Assembly: GCA_905234715.1 (NCBI GenBank)
Contig: CAJOJI010000059.1
Span: 1-37,904, forward strand
Reading direction: 5' to 3'
DNA length: 37,904 nt
From: an uncultured Saccharofermentans sp.
Lineage (GTDB): Bacteria > Bacillota > Clostridia > Saccharofermentanales > Saccharofermentanaceae
A program made the translations under genes and the position numbers. This document shows positions 1 through 7,420 of the stretch, one piece after another; position 1 is the first letter of the stretch; each line of letters starts with the position of its first letter. A model generated the notes under the pieces. It worked only from the letters and a program-made list of their open reading frames with translations. It was not told the DNA's origin and made no database searches.

Positions 1-1
1 G

Positions 2-823
2 GCACTTGCTGCAAGATCTTCCGTGCTTCCCGCGCCCAGATATCTTTTCACGGTTCAGGCAATTTAAGACGGCGGTGAAGAAGTATGGCTTCATACTCAC
101 GGTCTTAAGCGCTGCGGATTGTATGAGCTTGAGATATTGAATTCGAATAAGGATGTTTTCGGTGATCACTATAAGATGATCGAATCTTTTGCTTTGCGCA
201 TGTTGGAGAGCGATGAACCGATCGAGCCGGGCGAAGGCGTTTTCATCGGCCAGGCTGCAGGAAAAGTTCTGACGCTTACCGCCGTTGACTGGAAGGAAGC
301 TTTAGAGTTCTATCCCGATGTTACTCTGGGAACTGAAGAAGACCGCAACGACGAAGTTCATAACGAAGATACTTATGTGCTCATGATCTACAGAAATTCC
401 CATGAGGAAGAGAATAAGATCTATACTCCTGTTCAGGATTTCAATCAGTTCCTTAATCAGAATCCGATGTACATGTTCTCGACCTCAGAGACAAAGCGCA
501 TGAGCGCTCTTGCGATCGAACGTATTCCTTACATGATCAAGGCTTTCGAAAACAAAGACAATAACATCATCGTTAAGATCGGCCTGATAACGGACAAAGA
601 ACACTGGAACAGCGAGGACAATCCCGAGAGAGAACATATCTGGTTTGAACTGAAGGATATAAAAGACGGTTCGATCGTTGCTCAGTTAACACAGGAACCT
701 TACTATGTATCGGGCATAAAGGAAGGTGATATCGGAACCTATCCTTTCTCTGAAATCACTGACTGGATGGTATTCACCAAAGAGTGCCGCATCACACCGG
801 ATGACGCATATCTGTTGAAATAA
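2..823 (+). pseudogene. DUF4026/DUF2314 protein, 5' end outside window, interrupted by in-frame TAA
   Basis: The C-terminal half (about 570-823) has the DUF2314 pattern seen in YegJ-type proteins, with HIWFELK, LTQEPYY and FSEITDW blocks. The part before it matches what I know of DUF4026. The longest stop-free reading starts at a TTG at 119 without a ribosome binding site, but the same frame upstream reads EEVWLHTHGLKRCGL (77-121), which is family-like. Beyond a TAA at 65-67 it reads APRYLFTVQAI (32-64), also family-like. The gene therefore seems to start before the window and to be broken by one stop codon, or the base call there is wrong. The biochemical function of the family is unknown to me. 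There are no membrane segments; a cytosolic protein is likely. Confidence 0.7.
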
Positions 824-843
824 AAAAACAGTCGTGTTATATT
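815..843 (+). promoter_or_regulatory. SigA-type promoter for leader ORF and MFS gene
   Basis: TTGAAA (815-820), a 17-base spacer, then TATATT (838-843) preceded by TG at 835-836, an extended -10. The predicted start of transcription is near 850. It overlaps the stop codon of the preceding gene. The transcript would carry the small leader ORF at 880 before the exporter gene. Confidence 0.65.
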
Positions 844-879
844 TCACCTGAAATAAATCTTTAGAAAGGCGCTTCTCAT

Positions 880-966
880 ATGTATTGGATCACACCTAAC
901 ATTCAGCTTATGAACGGTTTTTACAGGGTGTCCTATAGGAGAAGTCTGCCTGTTTGTAGGAAATAA
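880..966 (+). CDS. Candidate 28-residue leader peptide upstream of MFS exporter
   Basis: The ATG at 880 has an AGAAAGG ribosome binding site (863-869) at good spacing, and the ORF runs 28 codons to a TAA at 964. The peptide starts MYWITPNIQL and ends in a basic, Arg-rich stretch (YRRSLPVCRK). Its codons 20-23 lie inside the first arm (937-946) of a hairpin that competes with a second hairpin masking the next gene's Shine-Dalgarno. That arrangement is the hallmark of leader peptides of inducible resistance genes (erm, cat, some tet genes). I do not recognise the peptide itself; its role as a regulatory sensor is inference. Confidence 0.55.
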   Translation: MYWITPNIQLMNGFYRVSYRRSLPVCRK

Positions 967-1029
967 TCACCCTTACACAGTAATAAAATCAATGACTTCT
1001 CCTTTGCTTTCAAACCGAATCAAAGGAGA
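937..1029 (+). promoter_or_regulatory. Candidate translational attenuator with two competing hairpins
   Basis: Arm 1 AGGAGAAGTC (937-946) is perfectly complementary to arm 2 GACTTCTCCT (994-1003). Overlapping arm 2, TCTCCTTTG (998-1006) is perfectly complementary to arm 3 CAAAGGAGA (1021-1029), which contains the exporter's Shine-Dalgarno AAAGGAG. Both stems cannot exist together. Inferred logic: ribosomes that read through the leader unfold arm 1, so arm 2 pairs with arm 3 and the exporter is off; ribosomes that stall early, or fail to initiate, leave arm 1 free to take arm 2, exposing the Shine-Dalgarno. The T-rich stretch after arm 3 (1030-1038) means transcription attenuation is also possible. 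Confidence 0.6.
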
Positions 1030-1038
1030 TTTTAATTT

Positions 1039-2133
1039 ATGTCTAAACTTAATATCAAAAGGCAGCTGGGTCTGCTTTACATATCAAACTTCATGTTCAA
1101 TATCTCGATCGCGGGCGCGGCGTGGGTATTGCTCCTGGTATCTGACGGCTATTCGCTCGTGCAGATAGGATTTGCGGAGACGGTATTCCACGTAGTAAGC
1201 CTTATTGCCGAGATCCCGTCAGGCATGTTTGCTGACGTCTTCGGGCGCAAGAAGAGTCTTATCTTAAGCTGCATCATGTCGATGCTCTCGGCGCTTGTCA
1301 GAGGCTTTCTGCCGGGCTTTCCGTGCGTGCTCATATCGATCGGTTTTTCCGCTCTGTCTTATAACTTCATTTCGGGAAGCGACAGTGCACTCGCATACGA
1401 CTCTCTTCTTGAAGAAGGACAGCAGCACAAATACGACAAGTACATCTCGACGCAGACTGCGATCTACAGGATATCGAACGGAATTGCCACGCTCTTTGCA
1501 GGCGTTGCAGTGATAATGGGCAACAGAAATGCGCAGATCCTTTCGCTCGGAATCTCTGCGGTCAATATGGCGTTCCTACTGTTCCTTAAGGAGAACAAGG
1601 TAATAGAAAAGAAGAGCGGTGATTCACTCGGCAAACGAATAAAGGATGTTTATTCCGGCGCCTTCAGTTTTCTTAAAGGCAATAAGAAAGTTGCCGGATT
1701 GATCTTCAGGAATGCTCTTGTCGGAGGAATCGATGTGCTGCTCCTGTTCTTCCTTCAGGCCAAGCTCCCGATGACGGGGATTCCCGACTGGTCTTTGGGA
1801 CCGTTGCTTTTCATAATGTCCATGGGCGGCATTTTCGGCGCTCTGGCTGCGCGTAAGGTGAAGAAGACTTCGCTCGGCAAATTATTCGTTTTCTGCATTT
1901 CGCTCGCTCTGACAGGCCTTGTAAGCGAATTTACGGGCATATGGTATCTCATGACGCTCGGAGGGTTCGTTACGGCTTTTGCAGATGACCTGATACAGAT
2001 CAGATCCGACATAGCACTGAACCAGATGGTTCCGGCAGAGCAGAGAGCAACATTGATCTCCGTCAACTCTTTCTGTTTCTCTGTGCTCATGATCGTCATG
2101 TCACCTCTGGCAGGCTATATCTTCTCGATATAA
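1039..2133 (+). CDS. MFS transporter, probable drug efflux type
   Basis: This 364-residue, strongly hydrophobic protein has about ten to twelve membrane segments. The loop between segments 2 and 3 carries the major facilitator motif A form, GMFADVFGRKKS, and is preceded by EIPSG. This fits a proton-driven small-molecule exporter in the plasma membrane; the substrate cannot be read from sequence. It is shorter than the usual 390-420 residues of drug exporters, but start and end look natural. The ATG at 1039 has AAAGGAG (1022-1028) ten bases upstream, and that Shine-Dalgarno lies in an inhibitory hairpin. Regulation by translation of the upstream leader ORF suggests induction by a ribosome-targeting compound; that is inference. 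Confidence 0.85.
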   Translation: MSKLNIKRQLGLLYISNFMFNISIAGAAWVLLLVSDGYSLVQIGFAETVFHVVSLIAEIPSGMFADVFGRKKSLILSCIMSMLSALVRGFLPGFPCVLISIGFSALSYNFISGSDSALAYDSLLEEGQQHKYDKYISTQTAIYRISNGIATLFAGVAVIMGNRNAQILSLGISAVNMAFLLFLKENKVIEKKSGDSLGKRIKDVYSGAFSFLKGNKKVAGLIFRNALVGGIDVLLLFFLQAKLPMTGIPDWSLGPLLFIMSMGGIFGALAARKVKKTSLGKLFVFCISLALTGLVSEFTGIWYLMTLGGFVTAFADDLIQIRSDIALNQMVPAEQRATLISVNSFCFSVLMIVMSPLAGYIFSI

Positions 2134-2177
2134 AGATATATTGATATAATTTCCGTGGTATAAGCGGATATCTTTAT
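2130..2177 (+). repeat. Perfect 10-base inverted repeat around the MFS stop codon
   Basis: ATAAAGATAT (2130-2139) and ATATCTTTAT (2168-2177) are perfect complements separated by 28 bases. The first arm covers the MFS stop codon; the second ends directly at the GGGGG ribosome binding site (2178-2182) of the next gene. A TATAAT (2145-2150) sits in the loop without a convincing -35. It could end the upstream transcript, or influence translation of the downstream gene. It is AT-rich, so it would be a weak structure. Confidence 0.4.
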
Positions 2178-2189
2178 GGGGGATAGATA

Positions 2190-3071
2190 ATGAGATTTGA
2201 TCCGGATGACGGCGAATTGTTTTTCAACGAAGAGATGATCCTTAGCGAAGAATCTTCGAAGATCTGTTTTGACCGGTTTATGTCGTGGTCTCATGAATGC
2301 GTCAAAAATCCGGGCATGTGGTTTAAGAACGTCATGCCTGATTCTGACGGGGACAGCAAGATACCGCAGATTGCAGGGTTGATCGCAGGAATAGGTTTGT
2401 TTGCAGGTCTTGTGGGATCGCTTCTCTGTCTGCCGGTAAAACGTTATGATCTCATTCCGTGGATAATGGGTGCGGCTATGGCTGTGATAGGCATAGTCTC
2501 ACTTGTTTTCCCGGTTATAAGAGGCGCAAAGGTGTTCTCCGAAAGCGCACTTGCAATCCGTATAGAAGGTGCAATTGCAGTTCTCGGTGCAATAGGCCAG
2601 GTTGTTATAAAGATGGTTGTTCCTTATGATAACCTGCTCCGTTTTACGGTGATCGTTGGTCTGGAACTCTGCATCGTGCTTGTTCTTGTAATGACGGTTA
2701 AGACCATCGGTATTTTTAATGCTCCGAAAAGTATTTACAGGGAAGAAGTTCAGGCCACTTGCGTAGGCTATGTAAGAACTTATGAGTCATATGGCACAGA
2801 CGGTGCGGGCAGTAATTACTATCCTGTTTATTCTCCCGTTTTCGAATACCGTTACGGCGGAGAGTTATTCCGTTCGTATTATGATCTTATGATCAACGGA
2901 AAGGACGCTAAGATCCCTGTCGGAGGAACCTGTCAGATAAAGATAGATCCCGATGAACCTGAAAGGGTCATGGGCAACTGCAAAAAATATGCGGTAACCC
3001 CGTTTTTGTTTGCGTTTATCGGTATTGTTGCAATCGTGGTTCTTGCAGTAATGCTAATGGCTAATAAATAA
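2190..3071 (+). CDS. DUF3592-like membrane protein
   Basis: The protein has 293 residues. After a soluble N-terminus of about 65 residues there are roughly four to five hydrophobic segments (about 67-90, 94-115, 128-148, 153-175), then a soluble domain (about 180-265), and a last membrane segment at the C-terminus (about 270-290). The soluble part, with a YRYGGELFRSYY stretch followed by VGGTCQIKIDPDEPERV, follows the DUF3592 layout: a beta-rich domain ending in a metal-site-like DP-x-P-x-x segment between membrane helices. The family function is unknown. Start ATG 2190 follows GGGGGATAG. It is in the same direction as the MFS gene 56 bases upstream. Confidence 0.6.
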   Translation: MRFDPDDGELFFNEEMILSEESSKICFDRFMSWSHECVKNPGMWFKNVMPDSDGDSKIPQIAGLIAGIGLFAGLVGSLLCLPVKRYDLIPWIMGAAMAVIGIVSLVFPVIRGAKVFSESALAIRIEGAIAVLGAIGQVVIKMVVPYDNLLRFTVIVGLELCIVLVLVMTVKTIGIFNAPKSIYREEVQATCVGYVRTYESYGTDGAGSNYYPVYSPVFEYRYGGELFRSYYDLMINGKDAKIPVGGTCQIKIDPDEPERVMGNCKKYAVTPFLFAFIGIVAIVVLAVMLMANK

Positions 3072-3078
3072 AAAATCT

Positions 3079-3107
3079 TTGAAGTATTGTCTCATATGCT
3101 GTATCAT
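3079..3107 (+). promoter_or_regulatory. Promoter for the lipoprotein gene at 3168
   Basis: TTGAAG (3079-3084), 17 bases, TATCAT (3102-3107). It lies in the gap after the DUF3592-like gene, giving a leader of about 55 bases that includes the strong GGAGAGAGGGG ribosome binding site before the ATG at 3168. Confidence 0.45.
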
Positions 3108-3167
3108 TGTTTTCATCATTCCGATTGCAGAATGACTGATTTCACGTAAGGACAGGAGAGAGGGGTT

Positions 3168-3848
3168 ATGAGTAGAAGAGCTATCAGAATACAGGCACTT
3201 ATCATCGTAATGGTGATGGCGCTCTCGTTCGTTTTTACGTGCTGCAGCGGCGTTAATCCCGAGATGAAGGTAACCATTGACGGCAGTGAGTTCCAGCTTG
3301 ACTGCAAAGTCAGCGATATCCTTAATGCAGGTTTTGAACTTGCCGAGATCGATCACCAGAACGGCATCATTGATGAATTTCCCGACTTGGAAGCAAGAAC
3401 CATGATAAGATCGTCGTTCTATATTTTTAAGGACGGCGTTCCTTCACATGTCGGAATCGGAGTTTATAACAAGTCCACTCAGGCGGTGAAATTTGAAGAC
3501 TGTACGGTTTACGAGTTCGAATATAATGCTGATGAGTATTACAAGGCTAACGAAGGACAGTATCTTGATGTTAAGTTCAACGGCATTGATTTCCATTTCA
3601 CTGACAGAGAATCCGTAATAGGTGATCTTGAGAGTAAGGGATTCAAGTTTGACGATAAGGATAAGACAAGTTTCTTTGCAAAGAATGATCCTTATTCCGA
3701 TGCACTCATCAGCGCCAAGGGACTTTTCGAACGCCATGTAACGATTTACAATTACTATGATTATGAGTCAGGTGACAGATTCATTAACGGTTTCGAAGTT
3801 GCGATAAAGCTTGATTACGATACCAGCGGAGCATGGTCAGAACCCTGA
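3168..3848 (+). CDS. Hypothetical lipoprotein
   Basis: 226 residues. A positively charged N-terminus (MSRRAIR) and a hydrophobic stretch end in VFTCC, giving a lipobox with the acylated cysteine at about residue 25 or 26, so the mature protein is probably anchored outside the membrane. The mature part is acidic and aromatic-rich with no cysteines that I can place in a known motif. I do not recognise the family. The two halves carry similarly built segments (VTIDGSEFQLDCKVSDIL near residue 36 and VKFNGIDFHFTDRESVIG near 135), suggesting an internal duplication. The DUF4298 gene follows 50 bases downstream. Confidence 0.6.
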   Translation: MSRRAIRIQALIIVMVMALSFVFTCCSGVNPEMKVTIDGSEFQLDCKVSDILNAGFELAEIDHQNGIIDEFPDLEARTMIRSSFYIFKDGVPSHVGIGVYNKSTQAVKFEDCTVYEFEYNADEYYKANEGQYLDVKFNGIDFHFTDRESVIGDLESKGFKFDDKDKTSFFAKNDPYSDALISAKGLFERHVTIYNYYDYESGDRFINGFEVAIKLDYDTSGAWSEP

Positions 3849-3898
3849 TCTGGACAAAAACTATGAGATACAATCTTGCACAGGAAAGAATATTTATA

Positions 3899-4192
3899 AT
3901 GGAAGAGATCCTGAATAATGCTTCAGGGGTCATGGATAAGCTCGAAAAGGCTTTTGACGAAGATGCGGGCATTGATGCTCTGATCACGGAATTGGAGCAG
4001 CTGCAGCCGGACATTCAAAAACTCGAAGATTATTACACGGGCAAATACTGGAAGAACGACGTGAGACTTGATGAGGAAGGAAAGCTTCCCCAAGACCTCG
4101 AAAAAGGCGTTCTCGCACAGGATACTATCTCCGATCTGCTTGACAGAAACAAAGAACTGCTTACCCGGATTGAAGAATACAAGAAGGCTTAA
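3899..4192 (+). CDS. DUF4298 domain protein
   Basis: A small, acidic, mostly helical protein of 97 residues. The features W-x-x-D near residue 50, followed by LPQDLEKGVLAQDTISDLL, are characteristic of the DUF4298 family as I know it; the function is unknown. I chose ATG 3899 because AGGAAAG (3882-3888) precedes it at good distance; an in-frame ATG at 3833 overlaps the upstream gene and lacks such a site. It lies downstream of the lipoprotein and ends 12 bases before a strong terminator, so it probably closes that transcript. Confidence 0.75.
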   Translation: MEEILNNASGVMDKLEKAFDEDAGIDALITELEQLQPDIQKLEDYYTGKYWKNDVRLDEEGKLPQDLEKGVLAQDTISDLLDRNKELLTRIEEYKKA

Positions 4193-4203
4193 ACAGCATA
4201 TAG

Positions 4204-4245
4204 AACGGGCATTGTAACACTGTTACACAGCCCGTTTTCTATATT
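4204..4245 (+). terminator. Rho-independent terminator after DUF4298 gene
   Basis: AACGGGC (4204-4210) pairs with GCCCGTT (4230-4236). Inside it a second pairing, TGTAA with TTACA, extends the stem. A T-rich tail follows (TTTTCTATATTTTT). Confidence 0.8.
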
Positions 4246-4269
4246 TTTATACTTGCCGGAGGCTTATTT

Positions 4270-4875
4270 ATGAAGATCTACGACATCACCCAGGAATTGT
4301 TCACTTGTGCCGTTTATCCCGGTGATCCTTCTCCTGAAAGAAAGGTGGAGCTCAGCATAAAAGACGGTGCGGTCTGCAATCTGACCGCTTTTAAGATGTG
4401 CGCCCATAACGGCACTCACGTTGATGCTCCGTATCATTATATTGATGACGGCAAGACGATCGATCAGGTCGATATGAAGAGATTCATCGGTTATGCATTT
4501 GTCACTTCGCACGAAGGTGATCTCACGGCTGAAGATGCAAACAATATCCTGAAAAAGGCCAATAAAGCCTCAACGGACGCAGACTGCGACTGCAACAAGA
4601 GAATACTTGTTAAGGGCAATGCGACGGTTACAGAGGGTGCTGCACAGGTGTTTGCGGAAAATAACATCATGCTGTTCGGCAACGAATCCCAGACAGTTGG
4701 TCCTTTGGATGCGCCTATGGCTGTTCATCTGATAATGCTGGGAGCCGAGATCGTGCTTCTTGAAGGAATCAGACTTGGGCAGGTTAAAGAAGGTGTATAT
4801 TTACTAAATGCAGCTCCGATAAATCTGGGCGGCGCGGACGGAGCTCCGTGCAGAGCCGTTCTTATAGAGTTTTAA
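4270..4875 (+). CDS. Cyclase-family metal-dependent hydrolase (kynurenine formamidase-like)
   Basis: 201 residues, the normal length for the cyclase family (PF04199), which includes kynurenine formamidase and related metal-dependent amidohydrolases. The diagnostic metal-binding HNGTHVDAPYH motif lies at about residues 46-56 and is intact; the N-terminal ITQEL and YPGDPSP segments also match. The C-terminal VYLLNAAPINLGGADGAPCRAVLIE block matches the family end. The substrate is not predictable: no tryptophan-degradation genes are nearby. The ATG follows GGAGG at 4258-4262. A GNAT gene begins 22 bases downstream, probably in the same operon. Confidence 0.85.
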   Translation: MKIYDITQELFTCAVYPGDPSPERKVELSIKDGAVCNLTAFKMCAHNGTHVDAPYHYIDDGKTIDQVDMKRFIGYAFVTSHEGDLTAEDANNILKKANKASTDADCDCNKRILVKGNATVTEGAAQVFAENNIMLFGNESQTVGPLDAPMAVHLIMLGAEIVLLEGIRLGQVKEGVYLLNAAPINLGGADGAPCRAVLIEF

Positions 4876-4897
4876 GTCATAAAAGGGGAAACAGGAA

Positions 4898-5323
4898 ATG
4901 ACGGATTACGAGATAACAAACAGCTTAACTCCTGAAGAATACATGGAGCTCAGAAAACTTGTCGGCTGGGGAATGTTCCCTCTGGAGCAGGCAGCTGAAG
5001 GCTTGAAGAATTCTTTTATCCTCGTGTGTTTCCGTGTTGACGGAAAGCCTGTTGCAATCGGAAGGGCAGTTTCCGATCACGGCTATGTCGTTTATATAGC
5101 TGACGTTATCGTGGTTCCTGAATATCAGGGGCAGGGTCTTGGAAGGAAGGTTATGGAATATCTTCTCGAGCAGATCAAGGCTTCGCTCAAGCCCGGATAC
5201 AAAGTCATGATCAGTCTTCTTGCGGCCAAGGGCAAAGAGAAGTTCTACAACAAGTTCGGCTTTGTCGACAGACCTTCTGAAGACTTCGGATGCGGTATGC
5301 ATCAGTGGTATCTGGCTGAGTAA
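4898..5323 (+). CDS. GNAT family N-acetyltransferase
   Basis: 141 residues. The acetyl-CoA binding signature V-x-x-x-Y-Q-G-Q-G-L-G (VVPEYQGQGLGRKVMEYLL, near residue 70-90) and the downstream FYNKFGF motif (near residue 122) are typical of GNAT enzymes, which transfer acetyl from acetyl-CoA to amines. The substrate is unknown. The start ATG is preceded by AGGAAA with an additional AAAGGGG further up. It follows the cyclase-family gene closely. Confidence 0.88.
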   Translation: MTDYEITNSLTPEEYMELRKLVGWGMFPLEQAAEGLKNSFILVCFRVDGKPVAIGRAVSDHGYVVYIADVIVVPEYQGQGLGRKVMEYLLEQIKASLKPGYKVMISLLAAKGKEKFYNKFGFVDRPSEDFGCGMHQWYLAE

Positions 5324-5399
5324 TTATTTTCTTAAATGTAAACAAGGTTAACTTTCAATAAACAAGCATCAAAAGCATAGCAGTCAACCCAAATGGTTG

Positions 5400-5405
5400 T
5401 ATAAT
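5400..5405 (+). promoter_or_regulatory. -10 element for the diguanylate cyclase gene
   Basis: A perfect TATAAT at 5400-5405, with no clear TTGACA-like element upstream. Transcription would start near 5412. This excludes a TTG at 5405 as start codon and supports the ATG at 5441. Confidence 0.45.
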
Positions 5406-5440
5406 TGAGTAAAAGGTTTTTTAGATTTAAGAAGGTATCT

Positions 5441-6850
5441 ATGGCTGATTACAAGAATTTCTTAGAGACGTTTAAAGGCGTGGCTTGTATTCTCGCCGTT
5501 GATCTCACGGTTGACCATGGTGACAGCAGGTACCTCGTTGTAGACGGAAACGAAGCATATAAGAGGACTGTCGTTAAGTCTCTGGATGAATTCGAGCAGA
5601 ATGTCCCTTATACCAGATACATTATGAAGGCTTCAAATTTTGAATCCCTTTGCGAGACATGTGCTACCACAGGAAAGCCTCTCCATACTTACTTTGATAT
5701 CGAATTATACAATGCCTGGATGGAGGTATATTATATGCCTCTTGCATCCGACGATCCGAATAAGAAACTTATCCTTTTCTCTTATGAGATGAATCCCAAG
5801 GCGGATGTGGATAAGCTTGCTGACATTTCATCTGAGACAGCCACCAATGTTATCAAGACATGCCTGAAGCTTCGTGAGACATCTGATTTCCGTGAATCAA
5901 TGAAATCAGTCATCAAGGATATTAGAAGACAGTGCGGCTCTGAAAGATGCAGTATACTCCTTACGGACTATGAGAACAGAGAGTATTCACTTCTCTGTGA
6001 AGACTATAATCCCGATGATCCCATGCAGATGCCGATGGAATCTTTCCTTACTGAAGAATTCTATGCGGTAATCGAGACATGGCCGAGACTCATCAATAAG
6101 AGCAACTGCTTCACGATAACCAATGAACAGGATATGGCAGAAGCTCACAAGATCGCGCCCGAGTGGATCGATTCCCTGAGATTTGCAGGCGTATCAAGTC
6201 TCGTTATCTATTCTTTGAGATCAGATAACAAGACTATCGGATATATCTGGGCAGGAAACTTCCCGGTAGATAAGACTCTCATGATCAAGGAAACACTCGG
6301 CATTACTTCATTCATTCTTTCAGCTGAGATCGCTAACGACCAGAACGTCCGTAAGATGAAGATAATGAGCTCTACAGATCTTCTCACCGGTGTTTTCAAC
6401 CGTAATGCGATGAACAACAGGATCAGTGAAGACGTCTGCGGCACAAGGCTCATTCAGAAGCCTTTCGGCGTTTTCTTCATTGATGTAAACGGGCTTAAGA
6501 CCATCAACGATACACAGGGACATCTTGCGGGTGATAATCTCCTTAAGGATGTAGCATTAACGCTTAAGGAACTTAAGGGCGATAACATCGAGATCTACCG
6601 TGTAGGAGGCGATGAATTCCTTATCATCACTCCGAAAACCGCACCTGCTGAATTCCTTAAGATCGAAGAGGAACTCAGGCAGAAATGCGAGCTTCCGAAC
6701 AGAGCTCATTTCGCGGTCGGTTCATGCCACAGCGATGAGAATGATGATGTCCGTAAAGCGATGCAGAAAGCAGACGCAAGAATGTACGATGTCAAAGAGG
6801 AATACTACTCAAGACATCCTGAATACGAGTGGCACAATAAGCCCGTCTGA
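5441..6850 (+). CDS. Diguanylate cyclase (GGDEF domain) with N-terminal sensory domains
   Basis: 469 residues, no membrane segments. The N-terminus (about 1-130) looks PAS-like, the middle (about 145-310) GAF-like, and the C-terminal GGDEF domain (about 320-460) carries an intact YRVGGDEF active site near residue 389 together with the DLLTGVFNRNAM entry motif and FIDVNGLKTIND metal site. It should make c-di-GMP from two GTP in response to a cytosolic signal. I see no RxxD inhibitory site five residues before GGDEF, so product feedback may be absent. ATG 5441 has AAGAAGG at 5429-5435. It converges with a lipoprotein gene, ending 5 bases before it. Confidence 0.9.
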   Translation: MADYKNFLETFKGVACILAVDLTVDHGDSRYLVVDGNEAYKRTVVKSLDEFEQNVPYTRYIMKASNFESLCETCATTGKPLHTYFDIELYNAWMEVYYMPLASDDPNKKLILFSYEMNPKADVDKLADISSETATNVIKTCLKLRETSDFRESMKSVIKDIRRQCGSERCSILLTDYENREYSLLCEDYNPDDPMQMPMESFLTEEFYAVIETWPRLINKSNCFTITNEQDMAEAHKIAPEWIDSLRFAGVSSLVIYSLRSDNKTIGYIWAGNFPVDKTLMIKETLGITSFILSAEIANDQNVRKMKIMSSTDLLTGVFNRNAMNNRISEDVCGTRLIQKPFGVFFIDVNGLKTINDTQGHLAGDNLLKDVALTLKELKGDNIEIYRVGGDEFLIITPKTAPAEFLKIEEELRQKCELPNRAHFAVGSCHSDENDDVRKAMQKADARMYDVKEEYYSRHPEYEWHNKPV

Positions 6851-6854
6851 TCCG

Positions 6855-7379
6855 TCAGAATTCAGTAAGATCCCATTTCATAGGAAGATACTTTCCTTCT
6901 CCGTCAACGTGCGGGAAGGAATCTGTTTTTGAGTTCCATTTCATGAAGTCTCTCTGGGTCTGTGAGCCATACCACGAATCAACGGCGAGAACGTTGCTTC
7001 CGCAGAGATAGATATAATAGCCGGAGCCTCCGCCAAGCGCTTTAAATGCGCCCATATCGGAATGCCAGACAATTACATCTGTGAATTTGGTTGCGTTCGA
7101 ACCGTCGTTAAATCCTATAAGCAGCTCATCTGTTCCGTCTTCATCAAGATCTACGAGAAGATATCCAATCTGTTTATTGGAACTTGTTGTTTTCAGATCG
7201 TCCGATATATTGAGCATTAAAGAAGGATCCTCGTTTGCCCAGCCGGACTTTACGCCCTCGCTGTAGTAGTCTAATGTGGCCTGATACCAGTTCTTGGGCT
7301 TTATCTTGCATCCTGTGAGACCCGGAAGTGCTGTGACCAACATAGTCACTACCAGAATAGTAACCAAAACTCTTTTCAT
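6855..7379 (-). CDS. Lipoprotein with calcium-loop-like DxDxDG motif
   Basis: 174 residues. The signal sequence MKRVLVTILVVTMLV ends in LTGC, a lipobox with Cys24. The mature protein contains LLVDLDEDGTDELLIGF (about residues 73-89), a DxDxDGxxE loop like those in dockerins and FG-GAP/EF-hand-like extracellular proteins, likely a calcium site. The function is unknown. The lipoprotein at 26891-27799 has the same motif in a similar place, so the two are probably distant paralogues. It is transcribed in the same direction as the EAL gene, 41 bases after that gene's stop, with a 7-base inverted repeat (7401-7407 / 7416-7422) between them. Confidence 0.65.
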   Translation of the reverse strand: MKRVLVTILVVTMLVTALPGLTGCKIKPKNWYQATLDYYSEGVKSGWANEDPSLMLNISDDLKTTSSNKQIGYLLVDLDEDGTDELLIGFNDGSNATKFTDVIVWHSDMGAFKALGGGSGYYIYLCGSNVLAVDSWYGSQTQRDFMKWNSKTDSFPHVDGEGKYLPMKWDLTEF

Positions 7380-7420
7380 ATAACTTACCCCTTATTCGTA
7401 AATGTAAGTTATATTTTACA

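Noticed and set aside
3833..3898. Longer start for the DUF4298 protein at ATG 3833
   Set aside because: It overlaps the lipoprotein end, has no ribosome site, and the extension does not look like the family; ATG 3899 has a good AGGAAAG.
5405..5440. TTG start at 5405 for the diguanylate cyclase
   Set aside because: The TTG overlaps the end of a TATAAT -10 box (5400-5405) and has no ribosome site; ATG 5441 has AAGAAGG.
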